NCBI RefSeq assembly: GCF_012999535.1
Contig: NZ_JABBWV010000004.1
Location: 186,001 to 250,000 of the forward strand
Length of the DNA stretch: 64,000 bases
Direction of reading: 5' to 3'
DNA from: Microbispora sp. H11081
GTDB lineage: Bacteria > Actinomycetota > Actinomycetes > Streptosporangiales > Streptosporangiaceae
Positions within the stretch are counted from its first letter, which is position 1. Every line of letters starts with the position of its first letter. Positions 7,726 to 15,116 of the stretch are shown in pieces. The position numbers were made by a program, and so were the translations under genes. The notes beneath the pieces are model-generated. The model was given only the letters and a program-made list of their open reading frames with translations, was not told the DNA's origin and made no database searches.

Positions 7726-8355
7726 ATGACAGACTCCACCCCCCGCCGGCGGTCACCGGCCATGAGCACCGAGCAGCGCAGGGCGATGATCGTCGCTGCG
7801 GCGCTTCCCCTGGTCGCCGAGCACGGCGCCGCCGTCACCACGAACCAGATCGCCCGAGCCGCCGGCATCGGTGAGGGCACCGTCTTCCGGGCCTTCGGCG
7901 ACAAGGACGAACTGCTCGACGCGTGCCTGGCCGAGGCGATGAACCCCGGTCATCTGCTGCGCGAACTGGCCTCGATCTCCCTCGAAGAACCGCTCGCCGA
8001 CCGGCTGACACAGGCGGCCGAGGCACTAGCCGCCCACCTGGGACGCATGGGGACCGTGATCGGAGCCCTGCACGGCACCGGCCACCGCCGCGATCGGACC
8101 CGCGGCGTCCGGGAGGACGGCGCCCGCGAAGGCGACCGGCCCTCCCCGGGAGGCAGGGAGGCCTCGATGACGGCGACCAGGGAGGCGATCGTCGACCTGA
8201 TCGAACCCGACCGGGCGTCGCTGCGCCTGGAGCCGGAGAGGATCGCCTCGGTCTTCCTGGGAATGCTCTTCACCCGCTCCGGGGCGCCGTCCCCCGGCGA
8301 ACTCGTGGACATCCTCCTGCACGGCACCCTCAAGAACCGGGAGAGCGCGGCATGA
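7726..8355 (+). CDS. TetR/AcrR-family transcriptional regulator
   Basis: A 209-residue TetR-type repressor. Residues about 14-60 form the DNA-binding domain (RRAMIVAAALPLVAEHGAA, then TTNQIARAAGIGEGTVFRAF as helix-turn-helix, then GDKDELLDACL). The C-terminal part is the variable ligand-binding/dimerisation domain and contains an unusual Arg/Gly/Asp-rich insertion around residues 120-145. ATG 7726 is preferred to an in-frame ATG at 7702 because the latter lies inside the operator/promoter. A short open frame overlaps its stop codon and may be the remnant of the gene it once controlled. The ligand is unknown. Confidence 0.9.
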   Translation: MTDSTPRRRSPAMSTEQRRAMIVAAALPLVAEHGAAVTTNQIARAAGIGEGTVFRAFGDKDELLDACLAEAMNPGHLLRELASISLEEPLADRLTQAAEALAAHLGRMGTVIGALHGTGHRRDRTRGVREDGAREGDRPSPGGREASMTATREAIVDLIEPDRASLRLEPERIASVFLGMLFTRSGAPSPGELVDILLHGTLKNRESAA

Positions 8356-8432
8356 CCGTGGACGACCGCGGGGCGTCCGGGTCCTCGGCTCGATCACCCG
8401 CCGACCTCTACGAGGTCATGTCCCCGGCGTGA
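8352..8432 (+). pseudogene. Possible truncated remnant of the TetR-controlled gene
   Basis: ATG 8352 overlaps the TetR stop (ATGA), a classic coupled start, and opens a 26-residue frame (MTVDDRGASGSSARSPADLY...) that ends at 8432. It runs into the 3' end of the convergent amidohydrolase (stop at 8416). It looks like the N-terminus of a longer protein whose body has been lost. It could also be a chance frame or a small peptide gene. Confidence 0.3.
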
Positions 8433-9333
8433 TCGACGGGAGGCCGAAGATCCTGGCGGCGTTGTCGTGGCACACCGCGCGCAGCCACTCGTCCCCGAGG
8501 TCCAGGCCGGCCAGGGCCGACAACGCCTCGGCGTACGGATAGGGGATGTTGGGGAAGTCGGTGCCGAGCAGGACGCGGTCCTGAAGGTCCAGCAGGAGCG
8601 GGAGTGCCTCCCGGGGGAAGGGCGCGGTCTCCTCGGTGAAGCCGGTGAAGGTCATCGTCGTGTCCAGGCAGACCGACGGATGACGCAGCGCCAGCGCGAG
8701 AAACTCCGCGTACTCCGGCGTGCCCATGTGGGCGATCACGAGCCGCAGCCGGGGATGCCGGGAGAGCAGGGCCACGATCGGTTCCGGCCCCGTGTGGGGC
8801 CCGGGCACCGGGCCCGACCCGCAGTGCGTGACCACCGGGACTCCGTGGTCCTCCAGCATCCCCCAGACCTCGTCGAGCAGCGGGTCGTTCGGGTCGTACG
8901 CGCCGACCTGGAGATGCGCCTTGAAGACTCGGGCGCCCGACTCGATCGCCCGCGCGACGTACCGCGAGGCACCGGGTTCGGGGAAGAAGGTCGCCGTCCG
9001 GAGGCAGTCCGGGACGCGGGCGGCGAAGTCGGCGGCCCAGTCGTTCAGCCACTCGGCCATGTCGGGCTTGTGGGGATAGAGCATGGAGGTGAACGCCCGC
9101 ACCCCGAAGGCCCTGAGCCGTTCGACGCGGTCGTCCTGCGGCAGCCGGTACGTGATTGGCCAGGGCCGTCCGACCAGCGGGCCGGCAGAGTCGAAGTACG
9201 CCCACACCTTGGTCAGCACGCGGTGCGGCATGAAATGGGTGTGCACGTCGATCAGGCCGGGCAGGCCCAGTCGCCGCCAGAACGCGTTCACGCTCCGGAT
9301 GTCGTCTTCGCTGGAGATCGTCTCGTCTGGCAT
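8416..9333 (-). CDS. Amidohydrolase-2 family metal-dependent hydrolase
   Basis: A 305-residue TIM-barrel hydrolase of the amidohydrolase-2 / ACMSD-like group. The metal-binding motif DVHTHFMPHR is near residue 30, followed by FKAHLQVGAYDP, VVTHCGSGPVPG, VIAHMGTPEYAEFLALAL and the C-terminal LLGTDFPNIPYPY, giving the His-x-His, Lys, His, His and Asp set. Members are hydrolases or decarboxylases of small carboxylic or lactone compounds, and the substrate cannot be told from sequence. ATG 9333 lies four bases after the stop of the WYL regulator on the same strand, so the two are cotranscribed. A longer N-terminal extension is open but overlaps the regulator. Confidence 0.87.
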   Translation of the reverse strand: MPDETISSEDDIRSVNAFWRRLGLPGLIDVHTHFMPHRVLTKVWAYFDSAGPLVGRPWPITYRLPQDDRVERLRAFGVRAFTSMLYPHKPDMAEWLNDWAADFAARVPDCLRTATFFPEPGASRYVARAIESGARVFKAHLQVGAYDPNDPLLDEVWGMLEDHGVPVVTHCGSGPVPGPHTGPEPIVALLSRHPRLRLVIAHMGTPEYAEFLALALRHPSVCLDTTMTFTGFTEETAPFPREALPLLLDLQDRVLLGTDFPNIPYPYAEALSALAGLDLGDEWLRAVCHDNAARIFGLPSITPGT

Positions 9334-9337
9334 GACC

Positions 9338-10300
9338 TCACACGTTATCCGCCCCCGCGGCCAGGTAGCGCTCGCCGAGCGCACGCAGGTGGGCGCGCAG
9401 GCCGGGCGGGTCGAGCACGGTGAAGGGCACGTCGAGCGAGGTGAGGAAGGCCGTCAGGTCGTGCGGTGAGTCGCCGCCGGTCTCCAGCACGCAGGCGTCC
9501 GGCCCGTCGGCGCGCAGCAGTCCGGCGGCGGGGGTGAGCCGCGCCCCCATGACCTCGATCGGAGCGTACAGCCGTACGACCGCCTGGTGCCTCCACGCGG
9601 TCGAGCCGGTGCCGCGGACGACGTGGGCGGCGACGTCGTCCGCGGGCGGTTCGCGCGGGGTGAACCGGGGGCCGTTCGGGACGCGCGGCCGCACCCGGTC
9701 CGCGCGGAAGGTCCGCCAGTCGCGGCGGTCGACGTCCCAGGCGAGCAGATACCAGCGCCGGCCGGTGAAGACGAGCCGGTGCGGTTCGGCCGTGCGCCGC
9801 CCCTCGTGTCCCCGGTGGTCGAGATAGTCGAACCGCAGCGTCTCGTGGTCGCGTACGGCCGCGGCGATCGTGGTCAGCGTCTCCGGGTCCACCGTGGGGC
9901 CGTGCCCCGGCACCGCGACCGTCGCGGCGCGCACGGCCTCGATCCGGTGGCGCAGCCGGGAGGGCAGCATCCGCTGCAGCTTGGTGAGCGCGCGCAGCGA
10001 GGTCTCCTCGATGCCGGTCACGGTGCCGCCCGCGGCGGACTGCAGGCTGACGGCCACCGCGACGATCTCCTCGTCGTCGAGCAGCAGCGGAGGCAGGGAG
10101 GATCCGGCTCCCAGCCGGTATCCGCCCGCCGTGCCGGTGGTCGAGCGGATCTCGTAGCCCAGGTGGCGCAGCCGTTCGACGTCGTTGCGCACGGTCCTGG
10201 TGGTCACGCCGAGACGGTCCGCCAGGTCGGCGCCGGACCAGCCGGGCCGGGTCTGGAGCAGCGCCAGCAACCGCAGCAGCCGTACGGAGGTTTCCAGCAT
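9338..10300 (-). CDS. WYL-domain transcriptional regulator (YafY/DeoR-like)
   Basis: A 320-residue regulator with an N-terminal HTH_11 winged helix (LLRLLALLQTRPGWSGADLA, then RLGVTTRTVRNDVERLRHLG), a central linker, and the WYL domain (residues about 140-205) containing WYLLAWDVDRRDWRTFRADR, whose Trp-Tyr-Leu triad names the family. A C-terminal WCX-type extension follows. WYL regulators sense small ligands or nucleic acid and usually control a divergent gene. Here the divergent gene encodes a VOC protein, with a strong inverted repeat between them. ATG 10300 is chosen because the upstream alternative (10342) would run through that repeat. Confidence 0.92.
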   Translation of the reverse strand: MLETSVRLLRLLALLQTRPGWSGADLADRLGVTTRTVRNDVERLRHLGYEIRSTTGTAGGYRLGAGSSLPPLLLDDEEIVAVAVSLQSAAGGTVTGIEETSLRALTKLQRMLPSRLRHRIEAVRAATVAVPGHGPTVDPETLTTIAAAVRDHETLRFDYLDHRGHEGRRTAEPHRLVFTGRRWYLLAWDVDRRDWRTFRADRVRPRVPNGPRFTPREPPADDVAAHVVRGTGSTAWRHQAVVRLYAPIEVMGARLTPAAGLLRADGPDACVLETGGDSPHDLTAFLTSLDVPFTVLDPPGLRAHLRALGERYLAAGADNV

Positions 10301-10316
10301 GGCCACAGTCTCTCGC

Positions 10317-10345
10317 GCATTGCGGAACCGTACGTTCCTCAATGC
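10317..10345. promoter_or_regulatory. Probable WYL-regulator operator
   Basis: An inverted repeat with 12-base arms, GCATTGCGGAAC and GTTCCTCAATGC, is separated by CGTAC (11 of 12 pairs match). It lies in the 78-base space between the divergent starts of the WYL regulator (10300) and the VOC gene (10379). It is the only strong dyad there and could repress both genes. Confidence 0.7.
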
Positions 10346-10378
10346 CTCATAGCGTCAATCCTGACGAAGGGAGCGCAA

Positions 10379-10798
10379 ATGTTGCGCGGACTGACCACGG
10401 TGACTTTCTGGGCGGACGACCTCGAGCAGGCGAGGAAGTGGTACGCGGAGGTGTTCGGCGTGGACGCCTACTTCGAGCGCCGGGGGCCGGACGGGCGGCT
10501 CGCCTACACCGAGTTCCGCATCGGCGATTACCAGCACGAGTTCGGCCTGATCGACCGGCGCTACGCCGGCCATCCGACCGGAGAACCGGCCGGCGCCGTC
10601 GTCTACTGGCACGTCGACGACCTGGCGGTGAGCCTCGACAGGCTGCTGGCGCTGGGCGCCGAGCAGCACGAGGCGCCGACGGAGCGCGGCCCCGGCTTCG
10701 TCACCGCCTCGGTGACCGACCCGTTCGGCAACATCCTGGGGATCATGTACAACGCCCACTACCTGGAGATGCTCGAAGCGAGGCCGGGCACGTCCTGA
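10379..10798 (+). CDS. VOC-superfamily (glyoxalase/bleomycin-resistance-like) protein
   Basis: A 139-residue protein with the two beta-alpha-beta-beta-beta modules of the vicinal-oxygen-chelate fold: VTFWADDLEQARKWYAEVFG at the start of module one, YWHVDDLAVSLDRLLALGA at module two, and VTDPFGNILGIMYN at the end. These proteins are metal-dependent lyases, dioxygenases or drug-binding proteins, and the substrate is not evident. The gene is divergent from the WYL regulator, which probably controls it. It ends 24 bases from the stop of the convergent unknown gene. Confidence 0.85.
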   Translation: MLRGLTTVTFWADDLEQARKWYAEVFGVDAYFERRGPDGRLAYTEFRIGDYQHEFGLIDRRYAGHPTGEPAGAVVYWHVDDLAVSLDRLLALGAEQHEAPTERGPGFVTASVTDPFGNILGIMYNAHYLEMLEARPGTS

Positions 10799-10821
10799 AG
10801 CACGCGGGGTGCCCGCCGGGC

Positions 10822-12195
10822 TCAGCCGAGGCCGGCGTACTGCCGGGGGCGCAGCGCCTGGACGCGTAGCGCGGCCAGCGCGGCGCGGCGTCCGGCGGTC
10901 GTCAGCCGCCACGTCCCCGCGTCCGAGGCAGGCCGCACGGGTTCCCTTTCCGCCCTTCCAGAGCCGGTGGCGAGGGTCCCGGGCTCAGGCGAGGAGCTAT
11001 CGGGCGTACCTGACGCGGCCCCGAGACCCAGGGCGTCGAGGCGGTGGCGGAGCCGGGCGAGCGGGCCGGTGAGGTCGGCGCCGCCTACCCGGCCGCCGTC
11101 CGTCGTGCGCCAGCCCTCGCCGTCGACCACCTCGGCGACCCGGTGGCGCAGGTCGTCGTCCCGCACCTCGTCGCCGTCCACCAGGATCATCAGCGCCGAC
11201 TCGCGGATGGAGACCTCGAAGTCGTGTTCGCCGGGGGCGGGGACGAGCAGTGTGGGCGTGGCCGCGTCCCAGAGGGCGGCGCGGTCGTCCAGCAGGTTCC
11301 TGCCCGTGGTGGTGAGCACCAGCCTGCGGCCGCTGCGCCGCAGCGCCCCGAGGTCGTGCACGGCGATCTGCCGCAACTCGGTGAGCGCGGGCACGTCGCC
11401 CTCGCCGCGCACCGTCCGGTCCGCCCAGCCGAACCGGCCGGCCGCCTCGACGGCCACCGCACGCCCGACGTTGAGCCGCTCGGTCAGGCGGACCCCGGTG
11501 CGGGCCAGGTCGAGCAGCCAGCGCAGCGGTTCCAGGTGCGGCTCGTCCGGGGCCGTGATCGGCGCGTGCAGCCGCACCTCGAAGGGCTGGGCGAGCTCGC
11601 GGCGGGCGGTGCCGCGCCCGAGCACCCAGCGGTTCAGCCGCTCGCCGTGGACCCGGTGCAGCCAGCAGTCGCCGCCCAGCTCAGGACGGGAGGTGGTGAG
11701 CCAGCGGCGGGTCAGCTCCTCGCGGTCCACCGGGTCGCCGGAGACGATGGCCAGCTCCAGGGCGGCCGCGCAGGCGACGTGCGCGCCGAGCTCCTCCGGC
11801 CCCATGATCGAGCTCCACGACAGCTCGGCGATGTCCGGGGGCAGCACCCCGGTGGCCTCCAGCTCGCGGTGGTAGGCCGCGGCTCCGGCCTCCTCGCCCT
11901 CCCCGGCGTACGTCAGCAGGATCCGGGCGGTCGCGGGGGAGTCGCACAGGGCGGCGTAGCGCTCCATGCCGGCGAGCCTGAGCAGCTCGCCGAGGGCGCG
12001 CGCGATGGTCGCCTGGTCGCCGGGCACCTTGATCGGCAGCGTGTACCAGAGGAACTCGCACACGTCGAACTGGCTGATGGTCTCCAGAGCCTCGCCACCG
12101 GCGAGCCACTCGACCGCGACGCGGGCGGGCTCGGCGATGTCCGGATCGGAGCGCTCCAGCTGGGCCAGGAGCGCGGCGACGTCAGGTGCGGGCAT
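10822..12195 (-). CDS. Conserved-looking protein of unknown function
   Basis: I do not recognise this 457-residue protein. The GC-biased codon usage and long uninterrupted frame support a real gene. It is soluble, with no signal peptide or membrane helix, and rich in Leu, Ala, Arg and acidic residues. Visible features are a helical N-terminal region (DVAALLAQLERSDPDIAEPA), FLWYTLPIKVP near residue 70, repeated RHRVAEVVDGEGW-like segments and a Ser/Glu/Pro-rich linker at about residues 395-430. The end, TWRLTTAGRRAALAALRVQA, resembles a winged-helix tail. ATG 12195 is preferred to an upstream frame extension that contains little but Arg. It could be a regulator or a scaffold, and I assign no function. 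Confidence 0.7.
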   Translation of the reverse strand: MPAPDVAALLAQLERSDPDIAEPARVAVEWLAGGEALETISQFDVCEFLWYTLPIKVPGDQATIARALGELLRLAGMERYAALCDSPATARILLTYAGEGEEAGAAAYHRELEATGVLPPDIAELSWSSIMGPEELGAHVACAAALELAIVSGDPVDREELTRRWLTTSRPELGGDCWLHRVHGERLNRWVLGRGTARRELAQPFEVRLHAPITAPDEPHLEPLRWLLDLARTGVRLTERLNVGRAVAVEAAGRFGWADRTVRGEGDVPALTELRQIAVHDLGALRRSGRRLVLTTTGRNLLDDRAALWDAATPTLLVPAPGEHDFEVSIRESALMILVDGDEVRDDDLRHRVAEVVDGEGWRTTDGGRVGGADLTGPLARLRHRLDALGLGAASGTPDSSSPEPGTLATGSGRAEREPVRPASDAGTWRLTTAGRRAALAALRVQALRPRQYAGLG

Positions 12196-12298
12196 GACCC
12201 GCAGTCTGCCGTATCGACCCCATCGTTGACGACGACCCGGCATCACTCGAGACCACCCCCTCTGAGCGCAACGGTATGCGCCCCACGATACGGGGGGC

Positions 12299-13906
12299 TT
12301 AAATCCACCGGTCGAACAGCATCCTCGCGTGCCAGGAGTCGTACGGGATGACCTCGGCGGCGATGACGGGGTAGAGCCAGCCGAAGTTGACCAGGGCCAG
12401 GAGCACGAACGCGCCGACCACGGCCGAGCCGACCACGCGCCGGTTGGGCCGGGCCGGGCTCGCCCTGCCGATGATCAATCCGCAGGCCAGCACGAGTGCC
12501 AAGATCATAAACGGTACCATCGGTATCGCGTAGAACAAGAACATTGTCCGGTTGTCCGCGATGGCGAAGTAGAACCACGGCAGCCACCCTGCGGCGTAGC
12601 CGAGCAGCACCGCGCCGGCGCGCCAGTCGCGGGTCGCGACATACCAGGCGATCATGCCGATCAGCGCGATGACACCGGCGAACCAGATGACCGGTGTCCC
12701 GGCCCCGAGGACCGCCCAGGAGCAGGAGTCGGTGCCGCAGCCCTTCGGCGACTCGTAGAAGAACGCCACCGGGCGCAGCAACAGCGGCCACTGCCAGGGC
12801 TCGGACTGGTACGGATGGGTCGACTCAAGGCCGGTGTGGAAGCTCAGCACCTGCTTCTGGTAGTCGAGCCACGACCGCAGCGAGTCGAAGACGAAGTAGG
12901 CCGGGCCGTTCGAGGTGGCCTGGTCCCAGTTGCGGCCGTACCCCTTGTCGGTGACGAACCATCCCGTGAACGAGACGACGTAGGTGATGACCGGCACGAC
13001 CGCCATCCACGCCGTGGCGAGCGGCAGGTCGCGGCGGATGACCGCGCCGTACGGCCGGCCGGTCCCGGCGGCCCGCCGGGCCCCCACGTCCCACAGCAGC
13101 GACATGATCGCGAAAGCGGCGATGTAGAACCCGCCGGTCCACTTGGTGGCCATGGCCAGGCCCAGGCACAGCCCGGCGGCCAGGCGCCAGGGCCGCAGGC
13201 CCGTCCGCGGCCCGCCGGCCGGCGACCCGGCCTCACGCCAGTCGGCCAGGCGGCCGCGGAACCAGTCGCGGTCGGCCACCAGGCAGGCGAACCCCGCGAG
13301 CACCCAGAACATCAGGAAGATGTCCAGCAACGCCGTACGGGACAGCACGAAGTGCAGCGCGTCGACGGACAGCAGCAGGCCGGCCACGCAGCCGAGCAGC
13401 GTCGACCGGGTCATGCGGCGGGCCGTGCGGGCGAGGATCAGGATGGACAGCGAGCCGAACAGCGCGGCGGCGAAACGCCAGCCGAAGGGGTTCGGGCCGA
13501 AGATCAGCTCGCCCAGGCCGATCATCCACTTGCCGACCGGCGGGTGCACCACGTAGGACGCGCACTCGCCGACCGTGCCGCACTGCTTGAAGATGTTGTC
13601 GTTGCCGGCGAGCAGGAGCTTGTCCGCTCCCTCCACGAACTGCCGCTCGACACCGTACTTGATGGTGGCGAAGGCGTCCTTGGCGTAATACGTCTCGTCG
13701 AACACGACCGAGTGGGGTGTGCCCAGCCGGTAGAACCGCAGGAAGCCGCCGAAGAGCGCGACCAGGATGGGGCCGAGCCAGCCCCACATGGCGCTGCCGG
13801 GCATGGGCGGCACCAGCCGGTCTCGCAGGGACATGGCGGGAGCCTCGCCCTCTGCTCCCTCTTCCGGCTGCTCGAACGCCTTGTGGGAATGGTCGGTCAC
13901 GGTCAC
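12299..13906 (-). CDS. pmt: Polyprenyl-phosphate-mannose:protein O-mannosyltransferase
   Basis: A 535-residue GT-C/GT39 integral membrane enzyme that transfers mannose from polyprenyl-phosphate mannose to Ser/Thr of secreted proteins outside the membrane. The first periplasmic loop has the essential acidic motif HSVVFDETYYAKDAF. HPPVGKWMIGLGELIFG and several hydrophobic helices follow, then the MIR-less bacterial C-terminus with a WARMLF-like end (SWHARMLFDRWI). It is divergent from rsmI, the same pairing I recall in mycobacteria (Rv1002c/Rv1003). The GTG at 13906 or the one two codons later could start it. The neighbouring GT2 gene is a candidate source of polyprenyl-phosphate sugar. Confidence 0.93.
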   Translation of the reverse strand: MTVTDHSHKAFEQPEEGAEGEAPAMSLRDRLVPPMPGSAMWGWLGPILVALFGGFLRFYRLGTPHSVVFDETYYAKDAFATIKYGVERQFVEGADKLLLAGNDNIFKQCGTVGECASYVVHPPVGKWMIGLGELIFGPNPFGWRFAAALFGSLSILILARTARRMTRSTLLGCVAGLLLSVDALHFVLSRTALLDIFLMFWVLAGFACLVADRDWFRGRLADWREAGSPAGGPRTGLRPWRLAAGLCLGLAMATKWTGGFYIAAFAIMSLLWDVGARRAAGTGRPYGAVIRRDLPLATAWMAVVPVITYVVSFTGWFVTDKGYGRNWDQATSNGPAYFVFDSLRSWLDYQKQVLSFHTGLESTHPYQSEPWQWPLLLRPVAFFYESPKGCGTDSCSWAVLGAGTPVIWFAGVIALIGMIAWYVATRDWRAGAVLLGYAAGWLPWFYFAIADNRTMFLFYAIPMVPFMILALVLACGLIIGRASPARPNRRVVGSAVVGAFVLLALVNFGWLYPVIAAEVIPYDSWHARMLFDRWI

Positions 13907-14012
13907 GCCGACAGATTACTGGTGAGTCCCCGTCGAGGACACGACTCGCGTGAGTATTGCGGCAACAGGCCTTTCGGCGATGAATGTTTCACACCGGTCA
14001 TAGGGTGGACGG

Positions 14013-14843
14013 GTGCTCGTTCTCGCCGCAGCCCCTATCGGCCAGCCCAAAGACGCGTCCCCACGTCTGCGCGACCTGCTCGCCGCCGCCGACGTGATCG
14101 CGGCGGAGGACACCCGCCGGCTGCGTCGGCTCGCCGCCGATCTGGAGGTCGTCATCGGGGGCCGCGTCGTGTCCTACTACGACGCCAACGAGAGCGCGCG
14201 GGCCGCCGAGTTGCTGGAGGCGCTGCGCGACGGGCGGACCGTGGTCGTGATCACCGACGCAGGGATGCCGGGCGTCTCCGACCCCGGATACCGGCTCACC
14301 CGCCTCGCGGTGGAGGCCGGCCTGCCCGTGACGGCGCTGCCCGGCCCTTCGGCGGTGACGACCGCGCTGGCCGTGTCGGGCCTGCCGAGTGACCGGTTCT
14401 GCTTCGAGGGGTTCCCACCCCGCAAGCCGGGGGAGCGGGCCAGGCGCCTGGCGGCGCTGGCGGCCGAGGAGCGCACGATGGTGTTCTTCGAGGCGCCGCA
14501 CCGGCTGCACGCGACGCTTGAGGCGATGGCGGAGGCCTTCGGCGCCCACCGGCCGGCCGCGGTCTGCAGGGAGCTGACCAAGACGTACGAGGAAGTGCGG
14601 CGCGGCGGCCTCGGCGAGCTGGCCGAATGGGCGGCCGGCGAGGTGAGGGGCGAGATCACGCTGGTGGTGGCGGGACGGACCGCGGAGGAGGCCGCGCCGC
14701 GCATCGAGGAACTGGTAGAGGAGGTGGCCAGGCGTGAGGGCCAGGGCGTGCCGCGCAAGCAGGCCATCGCCGACGTCGCCAAGGCCGCCGGAGTCCCCAA
14801 ACGTGATCTCTACAACGCCGTCCACACCCCCCCACCGGCGTGA
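14013..14843 (+). CDS. rsmI: 16S rRNA 2'-O-ribose C1402 methyltransferase
   Basis: A 276-residue tetrapyrrole-methylase-fold enzyme that methylates the 2'-OH of C1402 in the decoding centre using SAM. Typical segments are LVLAAAPIGQPKD, LRDLLAAADVIAAEDTRRLR, VITDAGMPGVSDPGYRLTR (the GxPxxSDPG loop), LPGPSAVTTALAVSGL and FCFEGFPPRKPGER. GTG 14013 follows a TAGGGT -10-like hexamer by about seven bases, so the message may be leaderless. The stop codon TGA (14841-14843) lies inside the first unit of an inverted repeat array that continues to 15116. Confidence 0.95.
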   Translation: MLVLAAAPIGQPKDASPRLRDLLAAADVIAAEDTRRLRRLAADLEVVIGGRVVSYYDANESARAAELLEALRDGRTVVVITDAGMPGVSDPGYRLTRLAVEAGLPVTALPGPSAVTTALAVSGLPSDRFCFEGFPPRKPGERARRLAALAAEERTMVFFEAPHRLHATLEAMAEAFGAHRPAAVCRELTKTYEEVRRGGLGELAEWAAGEVRGEITLVVAGRTAEEAAPRIEELVEEVARREGQGVPRKQAIADVAKAAGVPKRDLYNAVHTPPPA

Positions 14844-15116
14844 TCTTGTAGTTTGTCGCACCGATGCGGGCTGACCTGGGCCGGCATCCTTCGTGATCAT
14901 GCAGTGAAACGGGGCGGAGCCCTGTCTACCTGGCCGTACGCGTTCCGTGATCATGCAGAAGTCATAGGTTGTCCGGCCGCACCTCCCGCGTTGCAGGTTG
15001 CAAGATCACGAAGTGAAAAGCCGCAGGTCGCGCCGTACGTCCGAGAAAAACTGCATGATCACGGAGACTGAACGCTCAGGTCAGCGGCCACGTCTGCGAC
15101 TAACTACAAGATCACG
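14839..15116. repeat. Inverted array of 53-54-bp units between convergent genes (cluster 1)
   Basis: Six copies of a core CGTGATCWTGYAG occur at strict spacing. Forward copies start at 14839, 14892 and 14946. Reverse-oriented copies end at 15010, 15063 and 15116. The step is 53 or 54 bases on both arms, so the block is a mirror of three units each way. Units also share GACCTG about 35 bases into the unit. The outermost pair (14839-14860 and 15095-15116) is complementary at 21 of 22 positions. The array covers the stop of rsmI and the last codons of the convergent glycosyltransferase. Confidence 0.88.

Noticed and set aside
10301..10342. Longer N-terminus for the WYL regulator
   Set aside because: It would translate through the inverted repeat that is the likely operator and adds no family homology.
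14839..15116. CRISPR array
   Set aside because: Core repeats are only about 13-22 bases and degenerate, they occur in both orientations as two mirror arms, units share sequence in the would-be spacers (GACCTG at a fixed place), and no cas genes are near.
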